15,371 bases of DNA from CAZKUR01 sp964556005. Lineage in GTDB: Bacteria; Bacteroidota; Ignavibacteria; Ignavibacteriales; Ignavibacteriaceae. The notes under the pieces were generated by a model, which did no database searches, had not been told where the DNA came from, and worked only from the letters and a program-made list of their open reading frames with translations. Positions 1-6,952 of this stretch are shown piece after piece. The position numbers and the translations under genes were made by a program. Positions within the stretch are counted from its first letter, which is position 1. The number at the start of each line of letters is the position of its first letter. The stretch lies in assembly GCA_964556005.1 (NCBI GenBank), contig CAZKUR010000093.1:1-15371 (forward strand), given 5' to 3'.

Positions 1-857
1 AAAGCAGAATTATGAGGCGAACCCAATAAATTAGGAAGATCAAAAAAAGGATATTCTATTTTAAATTCTCCGTCTGAAAAAGGTTCTACCCACCAGGCGT
101 CAATCCCTGCATAAAAATCCGTATTACTCTTCAAGTGTTCGTACAAATCTTTCTGCTTTATTATATCTCCTCTTGCAACATTAATTAGAATTGCATTTGG
201 TTTCATTTGATTAAGTCTTCTTTTGTCAACCAATCCGTTTGTTCCCTTATTTAATGGCAGCGAAACAACAACGATATCTGAGTTTTCTAATACGTAATCA
301 AGATCATTTAACGTCCCGATAAAATCCAATTTTTCATCGGATTTTCCGGAAGTATTTACAGCAAAAATTTTTGTTCCGAATGGGCGTAATAAGTTTGCCG
401 CAGCCTTCCCGATTCCACCAAAACCTAAAATTGCACATGTAGAATCTTTTAGAGATATGTTGAGCGATTTTTGATCGAATATTCCTTGCGATAAATTATT
501 CTGATTTATTAAAAGCCTCTTCGAGAGTGCGAGAATCATTGCAACAATATGCTCGGCCATCGGTTCGGCATAAGCGCCTTTATTGGAAGCAAATTTACAA
601 TTTTCAGGAAACATGCTGAGATCCAGATGATCGAATCCGGCGGAAAGAAGCTGGACAAATTCCAAATTCTTCAATAAATTTTTATCAATCCCTTTCAACT
701 CTCTCGGCGGATTCCATGCGAACATTACTTCGGCTTCCTTCAATGAATCGAAATTCTCATCCTTCAAGAAATTTAATTTACAATGATCCTTCAGAAGACT
801 TTCAATTAATTTCTTCTGGGTTTCGTTTGTTTTAAATGTCACAATTACGTTTTTCAT
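1..857 (-). CDS. D-isomer-specific 2-hydroxyacid dehydrogenase (3' end cut by window edge)
   Basis: This is an NAD(P)-dependent cytosolic oxidoreductase of the D-2-hydroxyacid dehydrogenase family, which interconverts 2-hydroxy acids and 2-oxo acids. I translated 285 codons from the ATG at 857 down to the window edge with no stop. The Rossmann dinucleotide motif GFGGIG is at residues 145-150, followed by an acceptor-strand region near 164-170. The catalytic set is present: Arg229 in NVARGD, Glu258 in WWVEPF, and His282 in GSPHNSA. The family usually runs 310-330 residues, so about 30-45 C-terminal residues lie outside the window. No strong Shine-Dalgarno site precedes the ATG. It is divergent from the toxin-antitoxin pair and shares its promoter region. 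The substrate cannot be told from sequence; glyoxylate/hydroxypyruvate reductase-like or phosphoglycerate dehydrogenase-like roles are possible. Confidence 0.93.
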   Translation of the reverse strand, partial: MKNVIVTFKTNETQKKLIESLLKDHCKLNFLKDENFDSLKEAEVMFAWNPPRELKGIDKNLLKNLEFVQLLSAGFDHLDLSMFPENCKFASNKGAYAEPMAEHIVAMILALSKRLLINQNNLSQGIFDQKSLNISLKDSTCAILGFGGIGKAAANLLRPFGTKIFAVNTSGKSDEKLDFIGTLNDLDYVLENSDIVVVSLPLNKGTNGLVDKRRLNQMKPNAILINVARGDIIKQKDLYEHLKSNTDFYAGIDAWWVEPFSDGEFKIEYPFFDLPNLLGSPHNSA

Positions 858-879
858 AAGTCTTACTAAAATTGCTATC

Positions 880-908
880 TTGATTAATAGTGAATTAATT
901 TATATACT
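880..908 (+). promoter_or_regulatory. Candidate sigma70-type promoter of the toxin-antitoxin operon
   Basis: A TTGATT -35 box (880-885) is separated by exactly 17 nt from a TATACT -10 box (903-908), giving a predicted start near 914-916 and a leader of about 30 nt before the antitoxin ATG at 947. The spacer holds ATTAAT twice (883-888 and 894-899), a self-complementary hexamer. The DNA is very AT-rich, so chance matches are expected, but the spacing and position fit well. Confidence 0.5.
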
Positions 909-930
909 TGTATTGCTATTGTATTGACAA
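901..930 (-). promoter_or_regulatory. Candidate divergent promoter of the hydroxyacid dehydrogenase
   Basis: Read on the minus strand, TTGTCA (930-925) is followed after 18 nt by TATATA (906-901), a plausible -35/-10 pair for the gene starting at 857. It overlaps the -10 region of the toxin-antitoxin promoter, so the two divergent promoters would compete or be co-controlled. This is a motif match only, in AT-rich DNA. Confidence 0.3.
908..926 (+). repeat. Direct repeat at the toxin-antitoxin transcription start; candidate antitoxin operator
   Basis: TTGTATTG occurs at 908-915 and again at 919-926 with a CTA spacer, a period of 11 bp, about one helical turn. A related direct repeat, ATTGCTAT, lies at 871-878 and 912-919, flanking the promoter. 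RelB/DinJ antitoxins bind their own promoters through a dimeric ribbon-helix-helix-like fold, so one-turn-spaced repeats over the start site are a reasonable operator candidate. Binding itself is inference. Confidence 0.4.
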
Positions 931-946
931 AAATTAAAGAAACAAA

Positions 947-1207
947 ATGAATAAATCAGCAAACATACAAGCTCGAATTGATCCTAATGTTAAGATTAAA
1001 GCTCAAAAAGTTCTTGACAAACTTCATATTTCTATGTCTGAAGCAATCTCTATATTTTTAACTCAGGTTTCTCTTAATAAAGGAATTCCATTTGAAATTA
1101 AAATTCCTAATAAATTAACTGAAGAAACTCTTGAAAAGTCTGAAAAGTGGGAAGAGTTACATGAAGTTTCTGATGTAAAACAACTTTTCAAGGAACTCAA
1201 TAATTGA
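947..1207 (+). CDS. RelB/DinJ-family antitoxin
   Basis: This is the antitoxin of a type II toxin-antitoxin pair: a small cytosolic protein that binds and neutralises the adjacent toxin and normally represses its own promoter. At 86 residues it has the usual length. Residues about 5-45 carry the N-terminal ribbon-helix-helix-like DNA-binding part typical of the family (NIQARIDPNVKIKAQKVL, then a GLS-like HISMSEAISIFLTQV helix pair). Residues about 48-86 form the charged C-terminal toxin-binding tail. The IPFEIKIPN segment after the DNA-binding part is characteristic of DinJ/RelB proteins. The ATG follows an A-rich stretch with only a weak AAAGAAA ribosome site. Its TGA stop overlaps the toxin start by 4 nt (TTGA), so translation of the two is probably coupled. 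It resembles DinJ more than classical RelB because its partner is YafQ-like. Confidence 0.9.
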   Translation: MNKSANIQARIDPNVKIKAQKVLDKLHISMSEAISIFLTQVSLNKGIPFEIKIPNKLTEETLEKSEKWEELHEVSDVKQLFKELNN

Positions 1208-1470
1208 GATTAATCTATTCCTCCCAATTTAAAAAAGACTTTAAAAAAGTTCAAAGTCAAGGGAAAGACATATCTCAACTTGAAATCGTTATTGAGAAAC
1301 TCTTAAACAATGAACAATTAGATATCAAATATCGTAACCATAAACTTGTTGGTAAATGGAAAAACTATAGTGATTGTCATTTAGAGCCAGATTGGATTTT
1401 AATCTACAAACTGACTAATATTGCATTATTTTTAGAAAGAACCGGTTCTCATTCCGATCTTTTTAAATAA
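1204..1470 (+). CDS. YafQ-family mRNA interferase toxin (RelE superfamily)
   Basis: This is a type II toxin predicted to cleave mRNA on the ribosome. The 88 residues match the YafQ pattern closely. From memory of E. coli YafQ (His50, His63, Asp67, Trp68, Arg83, His87, Phe91), the equivalents here are His46, His59, Asp63, Trp64, Arg79, His83 and Phe87, each offset by exactly four residues. The EPDWILIYKL and ERTGSHSDLF blocks are the family signature. All residues needed for ribonuclease activity therefore appear intact, so the toxin should be functional. The start is TTG, inside the TTGA that also contains the antitoxin stop; no other start fits upstream of the conserved N-terminal strand. 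Use of a weak start under translational coupling would keep toxin below antitoxin. The gene converges on the aldo/keto reductase, 26 nt away. Confidence 0.92.
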   Translation: MRLIYSSQFKKDFKKVQSQGKDISQLEIVIEKLLNNEQLDIKYRNHKLVGKWKNYSDCHLEPDWILIYKLTNIALFLERTGSHSDLFK

Positions 1471-1488
1471 CTGTCGTAATTGCAGTTA
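1468..1488. terminator. Small inverted repeat between convergent genes
   Basis: TAACTG (1468-1473, including the toxin stop codon) pairs with CAGTTA (1483-1488) around a 9-nt loop. It lies in the short gap between two convergent genes, where a bidirectional terminator would be expected. The stem is only 6 bp and has no clear U-tract, so support is weak. Confidence 0.25.
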
Positions 1489-1496
1489 ACAGCTAA

Positions 1497-2486
1497 TTAA
1501 AGGTTTACCGATTTCATCGATGCTGTCGGATACCTGAGACCTTTTGCAAATCCTTTCGGCGCAATTTCATTAATTGTTTTTAGGTCTTCTTTTGTCAATT
1601 TGACTTCAAGAGCTTTGATGTTTTCCTCAAGATAATTTATTCTTTTAGTTCCGGGTATCGGAACAATGTCATCGCCCTGACCAAGAACCCATGACAAAGC
1701 TAATTGAGAAAGCGAACACTCTTTTTGTTTTGCAAAATCTTCCAATCTTTTAATGACATTTAAATTATGCTCTAAGTTCTTATCTTGAAATCTCGGGTTA
1801 TGCCTTCTGAAATCATTCTCTGCAAGATCATTTATGTTTTTAATTTTTCCAGTTAAAAATCCTCTCCCAAGCGGACTGTAAGCAACCAATCCGATTCCAA
1901 GTTCTCTTATTGTATTTAAAATTTCGCCTTCGAGATCTCTCGTCCATATAGAATATTCCGATTGTAACGCCGTTATTTTATGAATTTTATGTGCTCTTAT
2001 GATAGTTTGCGCAGATGCTTCGGACAGCCCTAAAAATCTGACTTTTCCTTCTTTGACAAGAGAAGACATAGCGCCAATTGTTTCTTCAATCGGAACATCC
2101 GGATCAACTCTATGCTGGTAATATAGATCAATCGTATCAATACCCAACCGCTTTAAACTTTTTTCACATTCCTTCTTTAAATATTCCGGCTTTCCATTAA
2201 TTCCTCTTTTAGAAGGATTGTTAGGGTCCCTAACTATTCCGAATTTAGTCGCGATTATTACTTTATCTCTCCTGTCTTTTACAGCTTTTCCAACGAGTTC
2301 CTCATTGTGCCCTGTTCCGTACATATTGGCTGTATCCAAAAATTTTATCCCCAACTCAATCGCTTTATGAATTGTTCTTATAGATTCCGCATCGTTACGA
2401 GGCCCGTAAAATTCAGACATTCCCATGCAGCCGAGACCTAATGCTGAAACATTTAATCCTTCTTTGCCAAGATTTCTCTTTTCCAT
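1497..2486 (-). CDS. Aldo/keto reductase
   Basis: This is a soluble NADPH-dependent reductase of the aldo/keto reductase superfamily that converts aldehydes and ketones to alcohols. Its 329 residues form a (beta/alpha)8 barrel. The catalytic tetrad is complete: Asp51 and Tyr56 in FLDTANMYGTGHNE, Lys81 in IATKFG, and His125 in YYQHRVD. Further family marks are GLSEAS (153-158), YSPLGRGFLTGK (203-214) and the cofactor phosphate-binding PGTKR (278-282). The pattern is closest to the AKR13/YakC-like group of 320-340 residue enzymes. The ATG at 2486 is supported by AAAGGA seven bases upstream. The gene is codirectional with the efflux operon but separated by 100 nt, so it may have its own promoter. 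Such enzymes often accompany stress or detoxification genes; the substrate is unknown. Confidence 0.95.
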   Translation of the reverse strand: MEKRNLGKEGLNVSALGLGCMGMSEFYGPRNDAESIRTIHKAIELGIKFLDTANMYGTGHNEELVGKAVKDRRDKVIIATKFGIVRDPNNPSKRGINGKPEYLKKECEKSLKRLGIDTIDLYYQHRVDPDVPIEETIGAMSSLVKEGKVRFLGLSEASAQTIIRAHKIHKITALQSEYSIWTRDLEGEILNTIRELGIGLVAYSPLGRGFLTGKIKNINDLAENDFRRHNPRFQDKNLEHNLNVIKRLEDFAKQKECSLSQLALSWVLGQGDDIVPIPGTKRINYLEENIKALEVKLTKEDLKTINEIAPKGFAKGLRYPTASMKSVNL

Positions 2487-2562
2487 ATTATGTCCTTTCA
2501 GAAAAAATAAATTTGAAATAAAATTTTATAAAAAGTTGTTCACTTAAATAGTAAATGCAATC

Positions 2563-2578
2563 ACAAAAAATTTTTTGT
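2563..2578. repeat. Perfect 16-bp AT palindrome between efflux operon and aldo/keto reductase
   Basis: ACAAAAAATTTTTTGT is a perfect palindrome without a loop, in the 100-nt gap after the last MFS gene. It lacks a GC-rich stem and so is a poor intrinsic terminator. It could be a bent A-tract/T-tract element or a protein site upstream of the reductase. A second AT palindrome, ATAAAATTTTAT, lies at 2518-2529. Function is unknown. Confidence 0.3.
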
Positions 2579-2586
2579 TCTTAAAA

Positions 2587-3924
2587 TCAAATAATAATTT
2601 TTCTTGCAGAATTAACTGCTGCATTCTGAACGCCTTCCGCAATTTGCGGAATTATTCCAAGATTTTCATATATAGGTCTAACTAAAGGACGTATTACCGG
2701 AAGTTTACGAATAAACAGAATTGCTCCTGCTGTGCAGGTTAATCCGCTTATTAATAGAGTTAACGGGGCGCCTATTAAACTTCCTAATCCGCCGGCAATT
2801 AAGCTGCCGAATGGGCTCATTCCTCTAAAGCCCATTGTATAAAAGCTCATTACCCTTCCCCGTTTGCTCTCATCCGAAATTGTTTGCAGAAGAGTATTAG
2901 TCGATGCGAGATGCAGCATCATTCCGCTGCCCGCGGCAAGCATTAAAACAATAGAAAGTAGAAACGTTCTCGAAAATCCTATGAACATAATGCTTAAACC
3001 GAATATGAGAACTGCAAAGCCAATCAGCCTGCCGAGTCCCAAAACGTTTTTTTTATTTAGAAGATAAACTGCCCCAATAAGCGCACCGGAACCAAAGGCA
3101 CCGATTAGGAAGCCGTATGTATCTGCACCGCCGAGTAAATATTTTTTCGCTATAACCGGTGCAAGCAGTGTAATAGATGTACTCATTAAGCTGACCGATG
3201 CTAAAAGTAAAATTAAATATTTAATAGGAGGAAAATTAAAAGTGTACTTAAAACCTTCTTTTAATTCGGAAAAAACTTTTAATTCTTTAGCAGGGTGCGG
3301 AACGTAATCAACCTTCATTTTTAATAATGAAATAACAACGGCTAAAAAGCTAATGCTGTTTACAAGAAAGCACCATCCTTCGCCTGCGGTTGCAATTAAT
3401 ATCCCGGCAATAGAAGGGCCAATTAACCTTGCGGCATTAACCATCGATGAATTCAAAGCAATTGCATTTCCTACATCTTCCGTGTGGCCTTCAATCATAT
3501 CTTTAACAAATGCCTGGCGAATCGGCATATCAAAAGCGTTTATCATTCCAAGAAAAATACTTAAGACGATTATCTGCCAGATTTCAATAAGATTTGTAAA
3601 GACAAGAAACGATAGAATTAATGCCTGGACCAATGCAAGTGACTGAGTCAGCAAAAGCATTTTGTGCCTGTTCCATCTGTCGGCAAAAACTCCTGCAAAG
3701 GGCGATACAATAAACATCGGCAATTGTCCTGAGAAACCAACTATACCGAGCATCAACGCCGAATTTGTAAGCTGGTAAACTAGCCATGTAAGCGCTACCA
3801 TTTGCAGCCATGTACCGATTAGTGAAAGACTTTGGCCGCCAACAAACATTCTAAAATTTTTATACTTTAGAGCGCGGAACATCAACTTAAGACGACCGCG
3901 CGAGAGAATTTCTTTTACTTTCAT
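2587..3924 (-). CDS. MFS_3-type transporter, copy A (last gene of the efflux operon)
   Basis: This is an inner-membrane major facilitator superfamily permease of the MFS_3/DHA3 type (EntS-like), expected to export a small molecule using the proton gradient. Its 445 residues are mostly hydrophobic with about 12 membrane segments. The N-terminus has the family block FRALKYKNFRMFVGGQ (16-31) and TWLQMVALTWLVYQLT. The loop 2-3 motif A is GVFADRWNRHKML (78-90). ARLIGPSIAG in TM5 fits motif C. A conserved-looking C-terminal tail, RPIYENLGIIPQ, extends into the cytoplasm. The gene starts 24 nt after the DHA2 pump A stop, without a clear Shine-Dalgarno site, so translation may depend on upstream ribosomes. 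It is a paralogue of the MFS_3 gene at 5586-6929. The substrate is unknown. Confidence 0.93.
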   Translation of the reverse strand: MKVKEILSRGRLKLMFRALKYKNFRMFVGGQSLSLIGTWLQMVALTWLVYQLTNSALMLGIVGFSGQLPMFIVSPFAGVFADRWNRHKMLLLTQSLALVQALILSFLVFTNLIEIWQIIVLSIFLGMINAFDMPIRQAFVKDMIEGHTEDVGNAIALNSSMVNAARLIGPSIAGILIATAGEGWCFLVNSISFLAVVISLLKMKVDYVPHPAKELKVFSELKEGFKYTFNFPPIKYLILLLASVSLMSTSITLLAPVIAKKYLLGGADTYGFLIGAFGSGALIGAVYLLNKKNVLGLGRLIGFAVLIFGLSIMFIGFSRTFLLSIVLMLAAGSGMMLHLASTNTLLQTISDESKRGRVMSFYTMGFRGMSPFGSLIAGGLGSLIGAPLTLLISGLTCTAGAILFIRKLPVIRPLVRPIYENLGIIPQIAEGVQNAAVNSARKIII

Positions 3925-3948
3925 ATTTTAAATTTTTAATATAAAATT

Positions 3949-5553
3949 TTATTCGGCAACCTCAACTTTAGGAACATTTTTTTTCTTCCGGTATTTTAAG
4001 AAGAACAACGGAATCAATATTACAATTGTAATTACGGCCCCGGCTAAAAAATCGTCTGCTATTCCCCTAACGAATGCCTGACTGGTTATGTTTTGTGCTA
4101 TTAATGCATTAGCTCTCATTGTAACTTTACTACCTGCACCGCCTAAAGCCTGCTGCACATAATGCTTTAACCCGTACTGTATGTGTTTAAACGCTGCCGA
4201 GTTTTTATTAACCGATTGACTGTACATTGCTGTATGATAAATAACCCTTCGTGTGAGCAAGGTTCCCAAAATAGCTACGCCAAAACTCCCGCCGACCTGT
4301 CGGATGGTATTGAACAACCCTGTGGCTTGAGCCATTTTTTCTCTCGGAATATTGTTTATTGCTACTGTACTTAATGGAATAAACATAAAACCGAGTCCAA
4401 ATCCCCTGATAATTAATGGCAGCATAATACCTCCATATTCAGTGGTAAGCGATAAATCCTTGTATAGGTACATACTGAAAAATGTTAAAATAATTCCAAT
4501 CGAAATAGGAATTTTCGGATTTAATTTGTCTGTCATTTTACCTGCTATAGGCGACATGATTGCCTGAATAATACCAACCGGGAAGAAAACAAGTCCGGCC
4601 TGAAGCGCAGTATAACCTAAAGAGTTTTGAAGGAATATCGGTAAAAGAAACGAATTACCGAAAAATGCCAAACCGAAAATAAAAAACATAATATTCGATA
4701 ATCCGAAATTACGATTCTTTAAAATCCTTAAATCTAAAATTGGATTTTTTACTGTTAACTCTCTGAATATAAAAATAACAAAACTAATAAAGGCAATAAA
4801 AAAACATGTTAAGATAAAATCGGAAGTCCAGCCGCCGGTATTCCACGCTGAATTACCATCAGAAAGTGCAAGCAACAGTGCAACAAGAAATATTGTCATG
4901 CTTACAAGGCCCACCATATCGAATTTACCTTTCTTAGGAATTTTATATTCCCTTAGAATAATCCACGAAGCGGCAACACCGATAATTCCGATTGGTACGT
5001 TGATATCGAAAATAGCATTCCAATCGAATCTATCTATTAAATAACCACCGAACATTGGACCGAGTGAAATAGAGGCAGCAGCAGCGATGCCCCAGAATCC
5101 TAAAGCGAACCCTCTTTGTTCAGGCGGGAACTCCCTCGTTATTATTGCCATTCCAACAGGCATTATAAAACCCGCCCCGGCACCTTGAATGACTCTGAAA
5201 AAAATCAGCATATTTTCGTTGGCTGAAAGGCTGCATAATAATGAACCGACAGTAAAGAGTATCAATCCCAGGTTGTATGTACTTTTATAACCAAGATGAT
5301 CGGCAATCCAGCCTGATGACGGAAAAATAACCGAACGCACCAGTAGATATACGGTTAACACCCATTCAATTTTATCAACACTCACGCTGAAAGCGGCCAT
5401 CATTTTAGGCATACCTACATTTACAATCGAAGCATCGAGCACCGAGATGAATGTACCTATCATTACTACTGCGAGAACAAGCCACTTGTAATAAGATCGT
5501 TCAGGCAGGTTTGATAAATTAACTGAATTTAATTTGTTAACATTATTAAACAT
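3949..5553 (-). CDS. EmrB/QacA-type DHA2 MFS efflux pump, copy A
   Basis: This is an inner-membrane drug:proton antiporter of the 14-TM DHA2 family, 534 residues long. Motif D1 in TM1 reads LDASIVNVGMP (39-49) with Asp40. Motif A is GWIADHLGYKSTY (81-93). Motif B is FRVIQGAGAG with Arg120, and motif C is SLGPMFGGYL (163-172), the antiporter signature. The late FNTIRQVGGSFGVAILGTLLTRR block is typical of EmrB proteins. By eye roughly four in five residues match copy B (8288-9892), in register without gaps over the first 130 residues. Notable differences are Arg73 in predicted TM2, where copy B has Phe, and Ser42 in motif D1, where copy B has Thr. It has no adaptor gene of its own, so it either shares the upstream EmrA/TolC-like partners or works alone. 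A 32-nt gap separates it from the preceding MFS_3 gene. Confidence 0.95.
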   Translation of the reverse strand: MFNNVNKLNSVNLSNLPERSYYKWLVLAVVMIGTFISVLDASIVNVGMPKMMAAFSVSVDKIEWVLTVYLLVRSVIFPSSGWIADHLGYKSTYNLGLILFTVGSLLCSLSANENMLIFFRVIQGAGAGFIMPVGMAIITREFPPEQRGFALGFWGIAAAASISLGPMFGGYLIDRFDWNAIFDINVPIGIIGVAASWIILREYKIPKKGKFDMVGLVSMTIFLVALLLALSDGNSAWNTGGWTSDFILTCFFIAFISFVIFIFRELTVKNPILDLRILKNRNFGLSNIMFFIFGLAFFGNSFLLPIFLQNSLGYTALQAGLVFFPVGIIQAIMSPIAGKMTDKLNPKIPISIGIILTFFSMYLYKDLSLTTEYGGIMLPLIIRGFGLGFMFIPLSTVAINNIPREKMAQATGLFNTIRQVGGSFGVAILGTLLTRRVIYHTAMYSQSVNKNSAAFKHIQYGLKHYVQQALGGAGSKVTMRANALIAQNITSQAFVRGIADDFLAGAVITIVILIPLFFLKYRKKKNVPKVEVAE

Positions 5554-5585
5554 TTCTTATCGTATCTCTAAAAATGAAACTCTGC

Positions 5586-6929
5586 TTAATCCTTTTCTTC
5601 ATAAGATAACCGGGTTGCAGTTTCAACCCCTTGCAAAGTTTCGGGTAATATTCCATACTTTATATAGATTGGCCTAATTAGAACTCTCATCTTAGGCAGA
5701 TTAATGAAAAAGTAAATTGCTCCGGCAACACAAAAAATTCCTCCTATCACCAACGTTAAAGATGCGCCGATTAAACCGGCTGCAGCTCCAGCTAAGAGAC
5801 TGCCGAATGGGGCCATGCCTCTGAAAGACATTGCATAAAGACTCATTACCCTGCCTCGTTTATCATTTTCAACAATTGTCTGAAGCATCGTATTGCTTCC
5901 TGCTAACTGAATCATCATTCCAATTCCGGTCATAAACATAAATATTAGTGAAAGAATCAAAACATGCGAAAGAGCAAAAGCAGTTAATCCCACACCGAAT
6001 GTGAAGACAGCAATTGTAATCAGCCTGCCGAGGCCTAAAACGCTTTTTCTATTCATTAAAAAAATTGCACCTGTTAATGCTCCCAGACCCGAAGCTCCCA
6101 TTAAAAACCCGAACAGGTCTGCACCGCCGTGAAAAAAGTTTTTAACAAAAACCGGGGCTAATATTCTTATAGGTGTTCCCATAAAGCTTACCACCGCTAA
6201 AAGAAGAAGTAAAGATTTTATCGGTGCGAAGCCGAATGCATAATGAACTCCTTCTTTTAATTCTTTAAAAGTTTCTTTCTTTTTGGATGATACAGGTTTA
6301 TGTTCCACTTCCATTTTTAAAAGTGAAACAATAACAGCGGTATAACTGATTGCATTCAAAAGGAAGCACCATCCTTCTCCGAATAATGAAATCAAAATAC
6401 CTGCAATTGATGGCCCGATAAGTCTCGCCGAATTAACCATACTGGAATTAATAGCGATAGCATTGCCTAAATCTTCACGATTGTTACCGATCATTTCAAC
6501 CATAAATGACTGACGTGTAGGCATATCAAGTGCATCGAACATTCCGAGAATAACACTAAGCGCAATGATTTCCCAAATCTGAATAGTATTTGTTAGTACA
6601 AGTATTGCTAATACAAAGGCTTGAACCATCGAAAGGGTTTGAGTGTATAAAAGTATTTTATGCTTATCAAGGCGGTCCGCAAGTACTCCTGCAAAAGGAG
6701 TCACAATTAAGATAGGAATCTGTCCTGAAAATCCGACTACCCCGAGCAGTAAAGCAGAATTGGTTAAACGGTAAACGAGCCAGGTTAACGCAATCCTCTG
6801 TACCCATGTACCAACAATAGAAATGCCCTGCCCGCTGAAATAAAGTCTAAAATTTTTATGTTTTAAAGCTCTAAATGCATTGAAGCGTCCTAATAAATTA
6901 CCTTTTGAATCGCTATTTCCTTTTTCCAT
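5586..6929 (-). CDS. MFS_3-type transporter, copy B
   Basis: This is an inner-membrane permease of the MFS_3/DHA3 type with about 12 membrane segments. From the ATG at 6929 it is 447 residues, close to the 445 of copy A. A TTG at 6947, in frame, would add six residues and leave only 5 nt after the TolC stop; I prefer the ATG because the length and the 23-nt gap match the rest of the operon, but neither start has a good ribosome site. Shared blocks with copy A are FRALKHKNFRLYFSGQ (19-34), GVLADRLDKHKIL (81-93), ARLIGPSIAG, and the C-terminal RPIYIKYGILPE tail. By eye about 60-65% of residues match copy A. Arg45 in TWVQRIALTW replaces the Met of copy A. The substrate is unknown. Confidence 0.92.
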   Translation of the reverse strand: MEKGNSDSKGNLLGRFNAFRALKHKNFRLYFSGQGISIVGTWVQRIALTWLVYRLTNSALLLGVVGFSGQIPILIVTPFAGVLADRLDKHKILLYTQTLSMVQAFVLAILVLTNTIQIWEIIALSVILGMFDALDMPTRQSFMVEMIGNNREDLGNAIAINSSMVNSARLIGPSIAGILISLFGEGWCFLLNAISYTAVIVSLLKMEVEHKPVSSKKKETFKELKEGVHYAFGFAPIKSLLLLLAVVSFMGTPIRILAPVFVKNFFHGGADLFGFLMGASGLGALTGAIFLMNRKSVLGLGRLITIAVFTFGVGLTAFALSHVLILSLIFMFMTGIGMMIQLAGSNTMLQTIVENDKRGRVMSLYAMSFRGMAPFGSLLAGAAAGLIGASLTLVIGGIFCVAGAIYFFINLPKMRVLIRPIYIKYGILPETLQGVETATRLSYEEKD

Positions 6930-6952
6930 TCCATATTGTAGATTCAATTAAG

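Noticed and set aside
908..926. Start of a CRISPR-like or tandem repeat array
   Set aside because: Only two 8-nt units are present, without regular spacers or cas genes; an operator is the better reading.
924..929. TTGACA, a perfect -35 hexamer, upstream of the antitoxin
   Set aside because: A -10 box at the usual distance would fall at or after the antitoxin start codon (947-952 reads ATGAAT), so a transcript from it would lack the start. The pair at 880-908 fits better.
2864..3646. Plus-strand open frames opposite MFS_3 copy A
   Set aside because: They are antisense shadows of a well-supported transporter gene, with no family resemblance or ribosome sites.
4183..4567. Plus-strand open frames opposite DHA2 copy A, with a counterpart at 8646-8942 opposite copy B
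   Set aside because: The similarity between the antisense frames follows from the paralogy of the sense genes; their peptides look unlike real proteins.
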